This document shows, piece after piece, positions 1 to 9,589 of a stretch of DNA of 64,000 nucleotides. The DNA lies in assembly GCA_019236735.1 (NCBI GenBank), contig JAFAIM010000029.1, positions 1 to 64,000 of the forward strand. The letters run 5' to 3'. Source of the stretch: Burkholderiaceae bacterium. Its GTDB lineage: Bacteria > Pseudomonadota > Gammaproteobacteria > Burkholderiales > Burkholderiaceae_F. Every line of letters starts with the position of its first letter. The first letter of the stretch is position 1. A model generated the notes under the pieces. That model had not been told where the DNA came from, did not search any database, and saw only the letters and a list, made by a program, of their open reading frames with translations. A program made the position numbers and the translations under genes.

Positions 1-744
1 GCCGCCGCCGATGACTTCGGCATAGACACCCATGTCGCCGTGTTCGAACGCCCTGCGCAGAACGGCAGGGATGTCGACATCACGCACGGCCGTCGTCGGA
101 TTGACACTGGTCGCGGCGCAACGGGTGATACGCGATACGACGTGGAGGCGCACGCTGCCCACGGCGAGCGTGGAATCGACCCAATCGAACTCCGACCATG
201 CAGGCGCCCCATCGATATACAAGTTCGCACGAAAGCGGATCGGGTCCAGCGAGACTTGCACCACTTGCTCGAGCGCTCGGATGCTTGCCAGATTTACGAT
301 GGATAGGTACTTGTAGGTCGACGCATTCGGCCTGCGCTGCGCGTCGGCGAATGTGTGCCCGGGAGCGTCGAGCAGGTTCGGTGCGTCATCCGGTGGGGCA
401 CCCAGAAACTCGGCGAAGAAACGGTTGGCGGATTCTCGCCCGGCATCATCGGTGATCTTCGCGCTGAGAACCTGGCGACCGTTGCGCTCGATCGTCAGAT
501 TGCCGTTCCCCGGATCGAAGCGGCTCTGCAACTCAGCGAGCTTTTCGTCGCGCATCAGCATGAAAAATTTGACCTTCGGCAGCCACTCGAGGTGCTGAGG
601 GTCAAATTGCGTCGTTGCGCGCGCGATCGCAAATCTGCGGTCTCCCGGCACGCACTCGCCGGGCGAAAGGCGTACTCGACTCAGCGGCTCCGCGCTCAAC
701 CCCTTGACCGGATAGCGGCAGATCCGTGTAACGGTGACCGGCAC
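1..744 (-). CDS. MOSC domain protein, C-terminus cut by window edge
   Basis: The reverse strand encodes 248 residues and runs off the window start. The N-terminus has the beta-barrel signature RICRYPVKG (residues 6-14), and the C-terminal MOSC domain shows TRCAATSVNPTTAVRD around residue 215, with the Cys that carries sulfur or binds the cofactor in this family. MOSC proteins (YcbX/YiiM and mARC relatives) act on molybdenum-cofactor sulfur or reduce N-hydroxylated compounds. I chose GTG at 742-744 because AGGA lies eight bases upstream and the family usually starts just before this motif; an in-frame TAG further upstream rules out a much longer protein. No ATG is available, so gene finders could miss it. 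The substrate is unknown. Confidence 0.8.
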   Translation of the reverse strand, partial: MPVTVTRICRYPVKGLSAEPLSRVRLSPGECVPGDRRFAIARATTQFDPQHLEWLPKVKFFMLMRDEKLAELQSRFDPGNGNLTIERNGRQVLSAKITDDAGRESANRFFAEFLGAPPDDAPNLLDAPGHTFADAQRRPNASTYKYLSIVNLASIRALEQVVQVSLDPIRFRANLYIDGAPAWSEFDWVDSTLAVGSVRLHVVSRITRCAATSVNPTTAVRDVDIPAVLRRAFEHGDMGVYAEVIGGG

Positions 745-850
745 TTCGGAGTTCCTGTAAGCCACTAGTAGCAAGATGCCGCGATGCGGCAGATCCTTGC
801 TGTCCTGCCAAGCCTAACCGGTTCCGCAGACCCGGCAAAAGCACAGGGGA

Positions 851-882
851 TCCGGGATGCGTTTCCCCTGAAGCATCCCGGA
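851..882. repeat. Perfect 10-bp inverted repeat in a divergent intergenic region
   Basis: TCCGGGATGC (851-860) and GCATCCCGGA (873-882) form a perfect stem with a 12-base loop. The repeat lies between the divergent MOSC and thioredoxin genes, so it could be an operator, an attenuator or a remnant of a small repeat family. There is no T tract, so it is not a classical terminator. Confidence 0.55.
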
Positions 883-897
883 CCGCCTGGGCGTCTC

Positions 898-924
898 GAC
901 CGTTCGTACTCCCGAAAAACGGTC
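898..924. repeat. Perfect 7-bp inverted repeat, second in the same intergenic region
   Basis: GACCGTT (898-904) and AACGGTC (918-924) are perfect complements separated by 13 bases, about 60 bases upstream of the thioredoxin gene start. Its position fits a regulator-binding site or a leader hairpin. No known consensus is recognised. Confidence 0.4.
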
Positions 925-981
925 CTTCTCGAACTGCGCGGCGAAGTCCATCGTACCGGCAGTCCAAAATGAGGCCCGACG

Positions 982-2022
982 ATGCTCACGCGCCTGCTGA
1001 CTGCCGCTTCCCTGTTGCTGCTCGCATGTGCAACGCCGCTGGTGACGCTGGCGGACACCGGCGAGCAGATGGCAGAGGCCGCCGGTGCGGCGCTCATCGG
1101 CACCGCGGCGCCGGCGTTTCGACTGAAGACGATCGACGGCGCCACGATCGACCTAGGGGCCCTATACGGCCGCAAAGCGGTCTACCTGAAGTTCTGGGCA
1201 ACATGGTGCGTGCCGTGCCGCCAGCAGATGCCGCACTTCGAGGAGACGTACGAGAACGCCGGCAACGATCTGGCGGTGATCGCCGTCAACACTGGTTTCA
1301 ACGACTCGTTGAGCGATGTGCGCGGTTATCGCCGGGCGGTGCGCATCAAGATGCCGATCGTGATCGACGACGGGCGGCTGGCAAAGGCGTTTCATCTGCG
1401 GGTTACACCGCAGCACATCGTGATCGGTCGCGACGGCAGGGTTCTGTATGTGGGGCATTTGGTCGACGAGCGGTTGGATATCGCGCTGCACAGCGCGCGG
1501 ACCGAGGCGCCCGCGCGCGTGGCCGCAGCGGACGAAGGCCCGGCTCCCGCTGTATTGCGGAACGGCGCGTTTGTGCCGCGGACGGCTTTGAAGACCACGG
1601 ACGGCCGTTCGATCGCTCTGTCGGATCCCGACGGAATCCGGCCCACTGTGATTTGGTTCCTGTCGCCTTGGTGCGAGTCCTATCTGGCCAAGAGCCGGTC
1701 GAAGCGGGCGGCGGCGTGTCAAGCGGCTCGGGAGCAGGCTGCGCAACTGTCGAAGGACGGCCACGCGCGGTGGGTCGGCATCGCATCCGGCCTCTGGGCC
1801 ACGACCGAAGACCTCGATAGGTACCGGAAGGAAAATCAGGTCGACATCCCGTTGTCGCTGGACGAGACCGGCGCCATTTTCCGCTCGTTCGGCGTCACGG
1901 AGGTTCCGACGATGATGATCGTCGACGGCAAGGGCAGGATCGCGAAGCGGATCGACCGCATCACTCCGGATCTGCCGGACCGGCTGGGTGCGGCGGTCGC
2001 AAGGGCGGGATCACACGGTTAA
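982..2022 (+). CDS. Exported tandem thioredoxin-fold protein (TlpA-like)
   Basis: This 346-residue protein begins with a hydrophobic signal sequence; LLAC at residues 13-16 could be a lipobox, so it may be a lipoprotein. The first domain (about 38-165) is TlpA/redoxin-like, with WATWCVPC as the redox CxxC and TPQ as the cis-proline site. A second thioredoxin-like domain (about 180-340) keeps a VPT cis-proline site, but its active site reads WCESY, with one cysteine. The family typically performs periplasmic thiol-disulfide exchange, for example in cytochrome or cuproprotein maturation. The first domain is probably a reductase; the second may be structural or a one-cysteine (peroxiredoxin-like) site. 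Partner proteins are not encoded nearby. Confidence 0.82.
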   Translation: MLTRLLTAASLLLLACATPLVTLADTGEQMAEAAGAALIGTAAPAFRLKTIDGATIDLGALYGRKAVYLKFWATWCVPCRQQMPHFEETYENAGNDLAVIAVNTGFNDSLSDVRGYRRAVRIKMPIVIDDGRLAKAFHLRVTPQHIVIGRDGRVLYVGHLVDERLDIALHSARTEAPARVAAADEGPAPAVLRNGAFVPRTALKTTDGRSIALSDPDGIRPTVIWFLSPWCESYLAKSRSKRAAACQAAREQAAQLSKDGHARWVGIASGLWATTEDLDRYRKENQVDIPLSLDETGAIFRSFGVTEVPTMMIVDGKGRIAKRIDRITPDLPDRLGAAVARAGSHG

Positions 2023-2050
2023 AGGCGGCCAAAGGCGCCCCTCGTGCTCC

Positions 2051-3930
2051 TTAGATCGGCCGCGTATTCGCCTCCAGCCACTTCGCCGCCGCGCCGGTGA
2101 CGTGCAGCGCCAGGCGCGCGCGCACCATCGCGTGGTAGCGGTTCAGCCAGTCGATCTCGGTTGGATCGAGCAGGCTCCGCTCGATGCAGCGTGCATCGAT
2201 CGGGCACAGCGTCAGCGTCTCGAATTCGAGGAAGTTGCCGAATTCGGTCTTCTCCGCTGGCACCGTTAGCACCAGGTTTTCGATTCGAACACCCCAGCGG
2301 CCAGGGCGGTAGATGCCCGGCTCGTTCGAAGTGATCATCCCGGGCTCCAGCGCGGTATGCGGCTCGGCCAGCAGGTACGGAGTGATTCCATGCGGCCCCT
2401 CGTGCACGTTCAGGAAGAAGCCGACTCCGTGCCCGGTGCCGTGGCCGTACTCGGCGCCCGCGGCCCAGATCGGCGCGCGCGCCAAGCTGTCGAGCATCGG
2501 CGAGCGCGTGCCCTGCGGAAAGCGCGCGCGAGACAGCGCGATCATCCCTTTGAGCACGCGCGTGAAGTCGGCGCGCTGCTCCTCGGTCGTGCTGCCCACT
2601 GCCGTCACTCGTGTGATGTCGGTCGTTCCGGTGTGGTACTGGCCGCCGGAATCGATCAGCAGCAGGCCGTCGCCCGAGGTGCGACCGTCGCAGACCACCG
2701 CGTGCGAGGCAGCGGTCGCGCGGTAATGGGGCATCGCGCCGTTGGCATTGAAACCTGCGATCGTCGAGAAGCTGTCGGAAAAATAGTCCGTGCGGCGCGC
2801 TCGCGCCTGCGTAAGTTTCTCGTCGATCGTCAGCTCGCTTACCACCTCGCAGCGGGTAAGCGCCTGCTCGAGCCATGCGAAGAATTCGCACAGCGCAGCG
2901 CCGTCCTGTTCCATTGCGCTGCGGATCAGCGCGATCTCGCCATCGCTTTTCACCGCCTTGGCGAGAGTACTCGGATTGATCCGTTCGACGCGCCGCATCG
3001 ATGCAGGGAGCGCCTGCAGGATGCCGAACGTAACGCGCCGCGGGTCGATCAGGATCGCGCCCCCTGCCGGCAGCTGCGCCAGCTCACCGGCCAGCTGCTC
3101 GTACCCGGCGAGTCGCACGCCGTCGGCCTGCAACGTCGCCTGCAATGCTGGCGGAATCTTGCCGTCGGTCACGAACAAAGTGGCACCCTGCGGGCCGATC
3201 AACAGGTGCGCGAGGAAAACGGGGTTGTATGACACGTCCGAACCGCGCAGATTCAGCAGCCAGGCGATGTCGTCCAGCGTAGAGACGAGGTGCCAGTCTG
3301 TGCCGGCCTGGCGCATCGCATCGCGCACCCTTGCCAGCTTGGCAGCGCGCGCGATCGGCGTGAATTGCGGCAGCGACTCGAACACCGGCTTGCGCGGAAG
3401 GCCGGGCCTGCTCGTCCACACTTCGTCCAGCAGATCGAGATCCGTTCGCAGAGTTGCGCCGCAACCGGCCAGCGCTTCCTGCACCGATCGCTCAGTCGAC
3501 AGCCCGAGCGTTCGTCCGTCCACTCCAACCACATCGCCGGGACCGCAGTTGGCTCTGAGCCAATCGATGAACGCCCCCGCGGCATTGGAGCTGACTCTGA
3601 TCGGCGTGATTCCGCTTCCGGCCAACTCGGAATCCGCCTGCAGCCAGTAGCGGCTGTCGACCCATACGCCGGCGAAGCGCGAGGCGACCACGAGGGTACC
3701 GGCCGAACCGGTGAACCCCGACAGCCATGCGCGCCCTTGCCAGCGTTCCGGCAGGTACTCGCTCAAGTGCGGGTCAGAGGACGGAACGATCCACGCGGCG
3801 AGTCCGTGGTGCTGCATCGCCTGCCGCAGCGATGCGATCCTGGCGGCGGCTGGCGTGGGAGCAGCCGCGGCGCGGGCAGCGTGGGTGGAAGTGGGCGAGG
3901 TTGCGGCGATCGGGCCGCTCGGGGAAGTGG

Positions 3931-3934
<4 letters not shown>
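2051..3934 (-). CDS. Xaa-Pro aminopeptidase (M24B, long XPNPEP1-like form)
   Basis: This 627-residue cytosolic metallopeptidase should remove N-terminal residues preceding proline. Two creatinase-like N-terminal domains are followed by the catalytic pita-bread domain. Metal ligands are visible in LLIDSGGQYHTGTTDITR (two Asp, near residue 428), GHGTGHGVG (His, near 498), NEPGIY (Glu, near 540) and the following ENLV (Glu). A C-terminal extension matches the roughly 600-residue XPNPEP1-type rather than the roughly 440-residue E. coli PepP. The start ATG overlaps the glnS stop as ATGA, so the two are translationally coupled. The first 30 residues are Ala/Ser/Thr/Pro-rich and outside the conserved fold; Met40 is an alternative start. 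Confidence 0.93.
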
Positions 3935-5970
<2,036 letters not shown>

Positions 5971-6230
5971 TCTCGCAATTCTAGCCCGGTTGCTCCGAGC
6001 CTCGCCCCGACTGTCGCCCGCAACCGCTTGATTTGGCGGTGACTCCGACATCGAACACCGTCAATATTGTTGTCGGCAAAAAAGCCCAGCTCCTGGTTGG
6101 CTCCGAGATGGCGTCTTTCTTCGCGAAGAAGATCGCCGGCGCAGGTGGGCAGGCTTCGCAATCGGTCGTGGTTCGCTTTGGTGCCTCGCGCAAGGTCGGC
6201 GGAGTCACCGTTACGTCGCTCCAGGAAGCC
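5971..6230. other. Intergenic stretch with a 14-bp palindrome and an unassigned open frame
   Basis: No gene is confidently recognised here. TTCTTCGCGAAGAA (6117-6130) is a perfect palindrome. A plus-strand frame opens at TTG 6034 and runs into the antisense of the next gene; its first 65 or so residues are Val/Ala/Lys-rich without a known motif. It has no Shine-Dalgarno sequence and is probably spurious or the remnant of a small gene. Confidence 0.35.
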
Positions 6231-6863
6231 TCAGTCGATCCAGCCGTTCGCGCGCGCCCGCTTCAGGTCATCGGCGCTGTCCAGGTCGGGCAGCGTCCGC
6301 AACAGGTGGAAACTCAGGCGCAGCGATTTGGCCCGCGAAAGCGTTTCCTGGGCAACGCGCGAGCTGCCCCAGCTGATCGCTTCGAAGAGCTTGGGTTGCG
6401 GCCGCCGTAGGCCCACCAGCACGTAGCCGCCGTCTTCGGCCGGCTGCAGCACGACGTCGTGCCCTTGGAGCGCGTGCGCCGCCTGCTCCAGGTCGTCCGT
6501 CGTCTGCGCTGGACAATCCGTTCCGATCAGAATGCAGCCCGGCGCTTTGGGGTTCATCTGACGACTTGCAGATTCGAAAGCGCCCGCCATCCGCTGCCCC
6601 AGATCGTCTCCGCGCTGTTCGAACACCGGCACATCGAAACGCCGCGCGCAATGCTGAACGAAGGCCTCGAGAGGATCGCCCGCGACCCATAGCTGCACCC
6701 GCGCACCACGGCTGCCGCATGCGCGCTGAAGCGCGCGCGTGACCAGTTGGCAATGCAGTTCCGAAGCGCCCTGCGCTCCGAGTTCTGCGATCAGGCGCGT
6801 CTTGACCTGTCCCGGGTTCGGGGTGCGCGCGAAGACGAGCAGGGGCCAGGGTTGCGTCGGCAT
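6231..6863 (-). CDS. TIGR04282-type glycosyltransferase (DUF2064)
   Basis: This 210-residue protein has the family signatures FARTPNPGQVKTRL near the N-terminus, GTDCP near residue 110 and PAEDGGYVLVGL near 145. The family is related to nucleotidyl/glycosyltransferases and is annotated in databases as arsenosugar biosynthesis because of its frequent pairing with the TIGR04283 type, as seen here. The upstream TIGR04283 gene ends nine bases before this start, indicating one operon. Neither the sugar donor nor the acceptor can be read from the sequence. No arsenic methyltransferase is nearby, so the arsenic link rests on the family name only. Confidence 0.88.
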   Translation of the reverse strand: MPTQPWPLLVFARTPNPGQVKTRLIAELGAQGASELHCQLVTRALQRACGSRGARVQLWVAGDPLEAFVQHCARRFDVPVFEQRGDDLGQRMAGAFESASRQMNPKAPGCILIGTDCPAQTTDDLEQAAHALQGHDVVLQPAEDGGYVLVGLRRPQPKLFEAISWGSSRVAQETLSRAKSLRLSFHLLRTLPDLDSADDLKRARANGWID

Positions 6864-6872
6864 TGGCGTGCG

Positions 6873-7565
6873 CTAGCGCGCATCCCGATAGCGCCGCGCC
6901 AGCTGCTGCGGATCGGCGCCCAGGAAGTACGCCAGCCTGAGCCACCACATCTGCAGCACCGTTCGGGCAAGCCCCTGCTGGTCCCAGCGCCGGCCCGATG
7001 CGACCACCGGTGGGCGAAGCGCGATGGGCGCCGACAGGCGGCGCGCGCGCCGGCAAAATTCAATGTCCTCCATTAACGCGATTGGCGCGAATCCCTCCAG
7101 TGCGACAAATGCGCCTTGCTCGACGAACAGCGCCTGGTCGCCGGTGCAAATTCCCGTCACGCGCGACCGCAGGTTCATCATCCAAGCGACCAGCCGCAGA
7201 CCGGGCGAACGCCCCCGCAGCTCGACGTCGAACCGGCCCCAGCAGGAGTGCCGGTTGGACAGCGCGCGGAAGATCAGCCGGTCGGCATCGGCAGGCAGGC
7301 GCGCGTCGGCGTGCAAGAACAGCAGCACGTCGGCGCCGCACGCTTCCTCGCAGCGGGCCCCGGCGTTCATTTGCAGAGCTCGGCCGCGCGGTGCTGCGAT
7401 CACTCGCTCGCACAGGGACGCCGCCAGCCGGACGGTGGCGTCGCCGCTGCCGCCGTCGACCACGATCAGGCTCGCGCCCCGGCCGCGCAACTCGGCCAGT
7501 GAGGACAGGCAATCCTCGATCTGCGCGGCCTCGTTCAACACCGGAATGATGATCGCGAGCTTCAT
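6873..7565 (-). CDS. TIGR04283-type family 2 glycosyltransferase
   Basis: This 230-residue GT-A-fold enzyme starts with IIIPVLNEAAQIEDCL, has the donor-binding VVDGGSGD motif and a metal-binding-like FLHADARLP, and ends with a hydrophobic MWWLRLAYFLG stretch that may contact the membrane. It is the usual partner of the TIGR04282 protein encoded nine bases downstream, and the two probably work on one small glycosylated product. The name arsenosugar biosynthesis is attached to the family by association. It is divergent from the hybrid kinase gene, with about 95 bases between the two starts. Confidence 0.88.
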   Translation of the reverse strand: MKLAIIIPVLNEAAQIEDCLSSLAELRGRGASLIVVDGGSGDATVRLAASLCERVIAAPRGRALQMNAGARCEEACGADVLLFLHADARLPADADRLIFRALSNRHSCWGRFDVELRGRSPGLRLVAWMMNLRSRVTGICTGDQALFVEQGAFVALEGFAPIALMEDIEFCRRARRLSAPIALRPPVVASGRRWDQQGLARTVLQMWWLRLAYFLGADPQQLARRYRDAR

Positions 7566-7660
7566 TTCGCTTGCTTCAGGTTTCCTCAGATGGGTCCCAC
7601 ACCGATTGTGCCCGTCACTTGACCCCGGTTCGGCGGCAGAGGCACACTGGCACGAGGATC

Positions 7661-8923
7661 ATGTCCGCCATGTCCGAAGATGACGGGGAGCTTGAGGACG
7701 ACCCGGCGCAAGGCAGCGTCGACCTGGATGCGCGCGCCGAAGCAGCGTATTTCAGCATGCTGGCGCACGACCTGCGCGGGCCGTTCAGCGTGATGCTCGC
7801 CGAAGCGAACGAAATCGCACGCACGTTATCCCGCAACGGTGTCAGTTACGACCTGACCCGGATCAACGCGGCCGCCGAACTGATGAATCTTCGGATCGGC
7901 GAGGTGGGCTGGGGTCTGAAGCACGGGGTGTTCTTTCATGACGGAACTGCGCCCGTGATGGCGAGGGTGCCCGTGGAAAACATTCTGGCGCCGCTGCGGG
8001 CACTGTATCGGGAGACCGCTCAGAGCAAGGGCAAGCAGCTCACCGTTCTGCGCTCGAAGCTGTCGATGGTCACGCATACGTACCCGGTACACCGGATTCT
8101 GGAGAATCTCGTCCGCAACGCGATCGCGCACTCCGTAGGATCGAGAATCGTCGTGGGCGCGCGCAAACGCGGCGATTCGATCGTCTTCGTCGTCGCCGAT
8201 TCCGGCGTCGGGATGAATCCCCGCCACCGCCGCATCCTGGTCGGTGCGTCCGAGCAGGGTGCGCTTCCAACGCAGGTGGTCCACGATCTGAAACAGGCGT
8301 CGTACGGAATCGGGCTGTACACGATCCGGCGGCTGACGGAGGACTTGGGCGGTCGGATTCGGATTTCTTCGAACCTCGCCCGGAAGGGTTTCGTCGTCGA
8401 AGCGATCTTTCCCGCCGAGGCGCGCTACGAGAGGGTCGAGGCGCTGCGCCCGATCGGGGATTGCGGTGCGCGCAAGCCTCTGGCCGGAAAGCTCATTGCC
8501 GTGCTCGATGACGACCATCAAGCGACGCGGCTGCTGGAGGCTTCGTTTGGAGAGTTGGGGGCCGTTGTCCGTGCGCAGAACGAGCAGGGCAGATTTCTCG
8601 CGATGATCGACGAGTGGCTGTCCAGCGGCAAGCGCCCCGATCTGATCATGCTGGACTTCTTCCTCGAGTCGGGAACCGTCGTCGAGACGTGGACCACGAT
8701 GCTGGAGCGCTACGAAAATCGGCCGCCTGCGGCAATTCTGCTCACCGGAGCCCAATGGCAGCACGATATGTCCGCGCTCACCCGATTCATGCCCATCATT
8801 GCGAAACCATTTTCCGCGATTCACCTGAAGGCGATCGTCGCGGCTTTGAATGCAAATGACGATCGCCCCTTTGCTCAGCGTTTCGATGCCTGCTTGACTT
8901 CGGCGGAGATCGGCGCGGGTTGA
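7661..8923 (+). CDS. Soluble hybrid histidine kinase with C-terminal receiver
   Basis: About 420 residues with no membrane segment. A phosphoacceptor helix with MLAHDLRGPFSVM (His near residue 35) is followed by an HATPase domain with the N box ILENLVRNAIAHS, the G1 box VADSGVGMN and the G2 box YGIGLYTIRRL. The C-terminal receiver shows LDDDH, the acceptor aspartate in MLDFFL and the conserved lysine in AKPF. There is no separate sensory domain, so input probably comes through a partner protein. I chose ATG 7661 because GAGGA lies just upstream; ATG 7670 is equally possible. The REC-HTH gene 34 bases downstream is the obvious output partner. Confidence 0.88.
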   Translation: MSAMSEDDGELEDDPAQGSVDLDARAEAAYFSMLAHDLRGPFSVMLAEANEIARTLSRNGVSYDLTRINAAAELMNLRIGEVGWGLKHGVFFHDGTAPVMARVPVENILAPLRALYRETAQSKGKQLTVLRSKLSMVTHTYPVHRILENLVRNAIAHSVGSRIVVGARKRGDSIVFVVADSGVGMNPRHRRILVGASEQGALPTQVVHDLKQASYGIGLYTIRRLTEDLGGRIRISSNLARKGFVVEAIFPAEARYERVEALRPIGDCGARKPLAGKLIAVLDDDHQATRLLEASFGELGAVVRAQNEQGRFLAMIDEWLSSGKRPDLIMLDFFLESGTVVETWTTMLERYENRPPAAILLTGAQWQHDMSALTRFMPIIAKPFSAIHLKAIVAALNANDDRPFAQRFDACLTSAEIGAG

Positions 8924-8957
8924 CAGCGCCGCCCGTCCTTAGCGAGGGACCATCGCC

Positions 8958-9566
8958 ATGCTGGTGATGATCGTCGAAGACCATCCGCTGGTCCGCCGCG
9001 CGGTCGCAGGCGAGCTGCTGCTGATCCGCCCGGATTTGACTCTCATCGAGCGGGACGACCTGCGCACGACGCTCGAAGCTCTCGCCTCTGGCACCGTCCC
9101 CGATCTGATGATGCTCGACTTGATGCTTCCGGATGCCAAGGGAATGGGAGCGATCCAGGAGATCTCCGGCGTCTTTCCGGTCGATCGCATCGTCACCTTC
9201 AGCGGCGAGGAGGACCGCGAGCTATTGATTTGCGTTCACGAGCGAGGCGTAAGAGGCTTCATCCTGAAGTCGAGTCCGACCACCAGCGATCAATTCCGCG
9301 CTGTGCTCGCGGGAGAGCGTTCGTTCCCACCGCTACCGAAGCGCGACTCGGAAGCGGCGCTGAGCCTGACCGCGCTCGAGCTTGAAGTGCTGAAATTCAT
9401 GGCTTCGCCCGAGACCCCAGGCTCGTTCAAGCATGTCGCAAGGAGCCTGAAGCTCACCGAGCGCGCCACCCTTCGAACGATTCAGAGGATTCGCAAGAAA
9501 CTCGGGGCCAGCACCAAGGCCCAAGCACTGGCGCGAGCGCGCCAACTGGGGCTGATCCGCAACTGA
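8958..9566 (+). CDS. Response regulator, REC plus LuxR/GerE-type HTH
   Basis: This 202-residue regulator has a receiver domain (VMIVEDHPLV, acceptor Asp in MMLDLMLPDA near residue 53, Lys in FILKS near 103) and a C-terminal GerE-like helix-turn-helix (LTALELEVLKFM to the last residue). It is expected to bind DNA after phosphorylation by the hybrid kinase encoded immediately upstream. A 34-base gap with the same orientation supports cotranscription. The target genes are not visible, although the convergent HD-GYP gene ends only 24 bases away. Confidence 0.9.
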   Translation: MLVMIVEDHPLVRRAVAGELLLIRPDLTLIERDDLRTTLEALASGTVPDLMMLDLMLPDAKGMGAIQEISGVFPVDRIVTFSGEEDRELLICVHERGVRGFILKSSPTTSDQFRAVLAGERSFPPLPKRDSEAALSLTALELEVLKFMASPETPGSFKHVARSLKLTERATLRTIQRIRKKLGASTKAQALARARQLGLIRN

Positions 9567-9589
9567 GGCGAGCAGCTCGCGGACGTCGT

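Noticed and set aside
355-768. Plus-strand frame of 137 residues at the left end
   Set aside because: It is antisense to the MOSC gene, which has clear family motifs on the minus strand; the plus frame has no motif.
6034-6410. 125-residue plus-strand frame between glnS and the glycosyltransferase
   Set aside because: It starts at TTG without a ribosome-binding site and its second half is antisense to a recognised gene; kept only as an intergenic note.
6231-7565. Calling the glycosyltransferase pair an arsenic-resistance island together with the ArsR gene at 63531
   Set aside because: The ArsR lacks metal-binding cysteines and lies 56 kb away; no ars transporter, reductase or methyltransferase is present.
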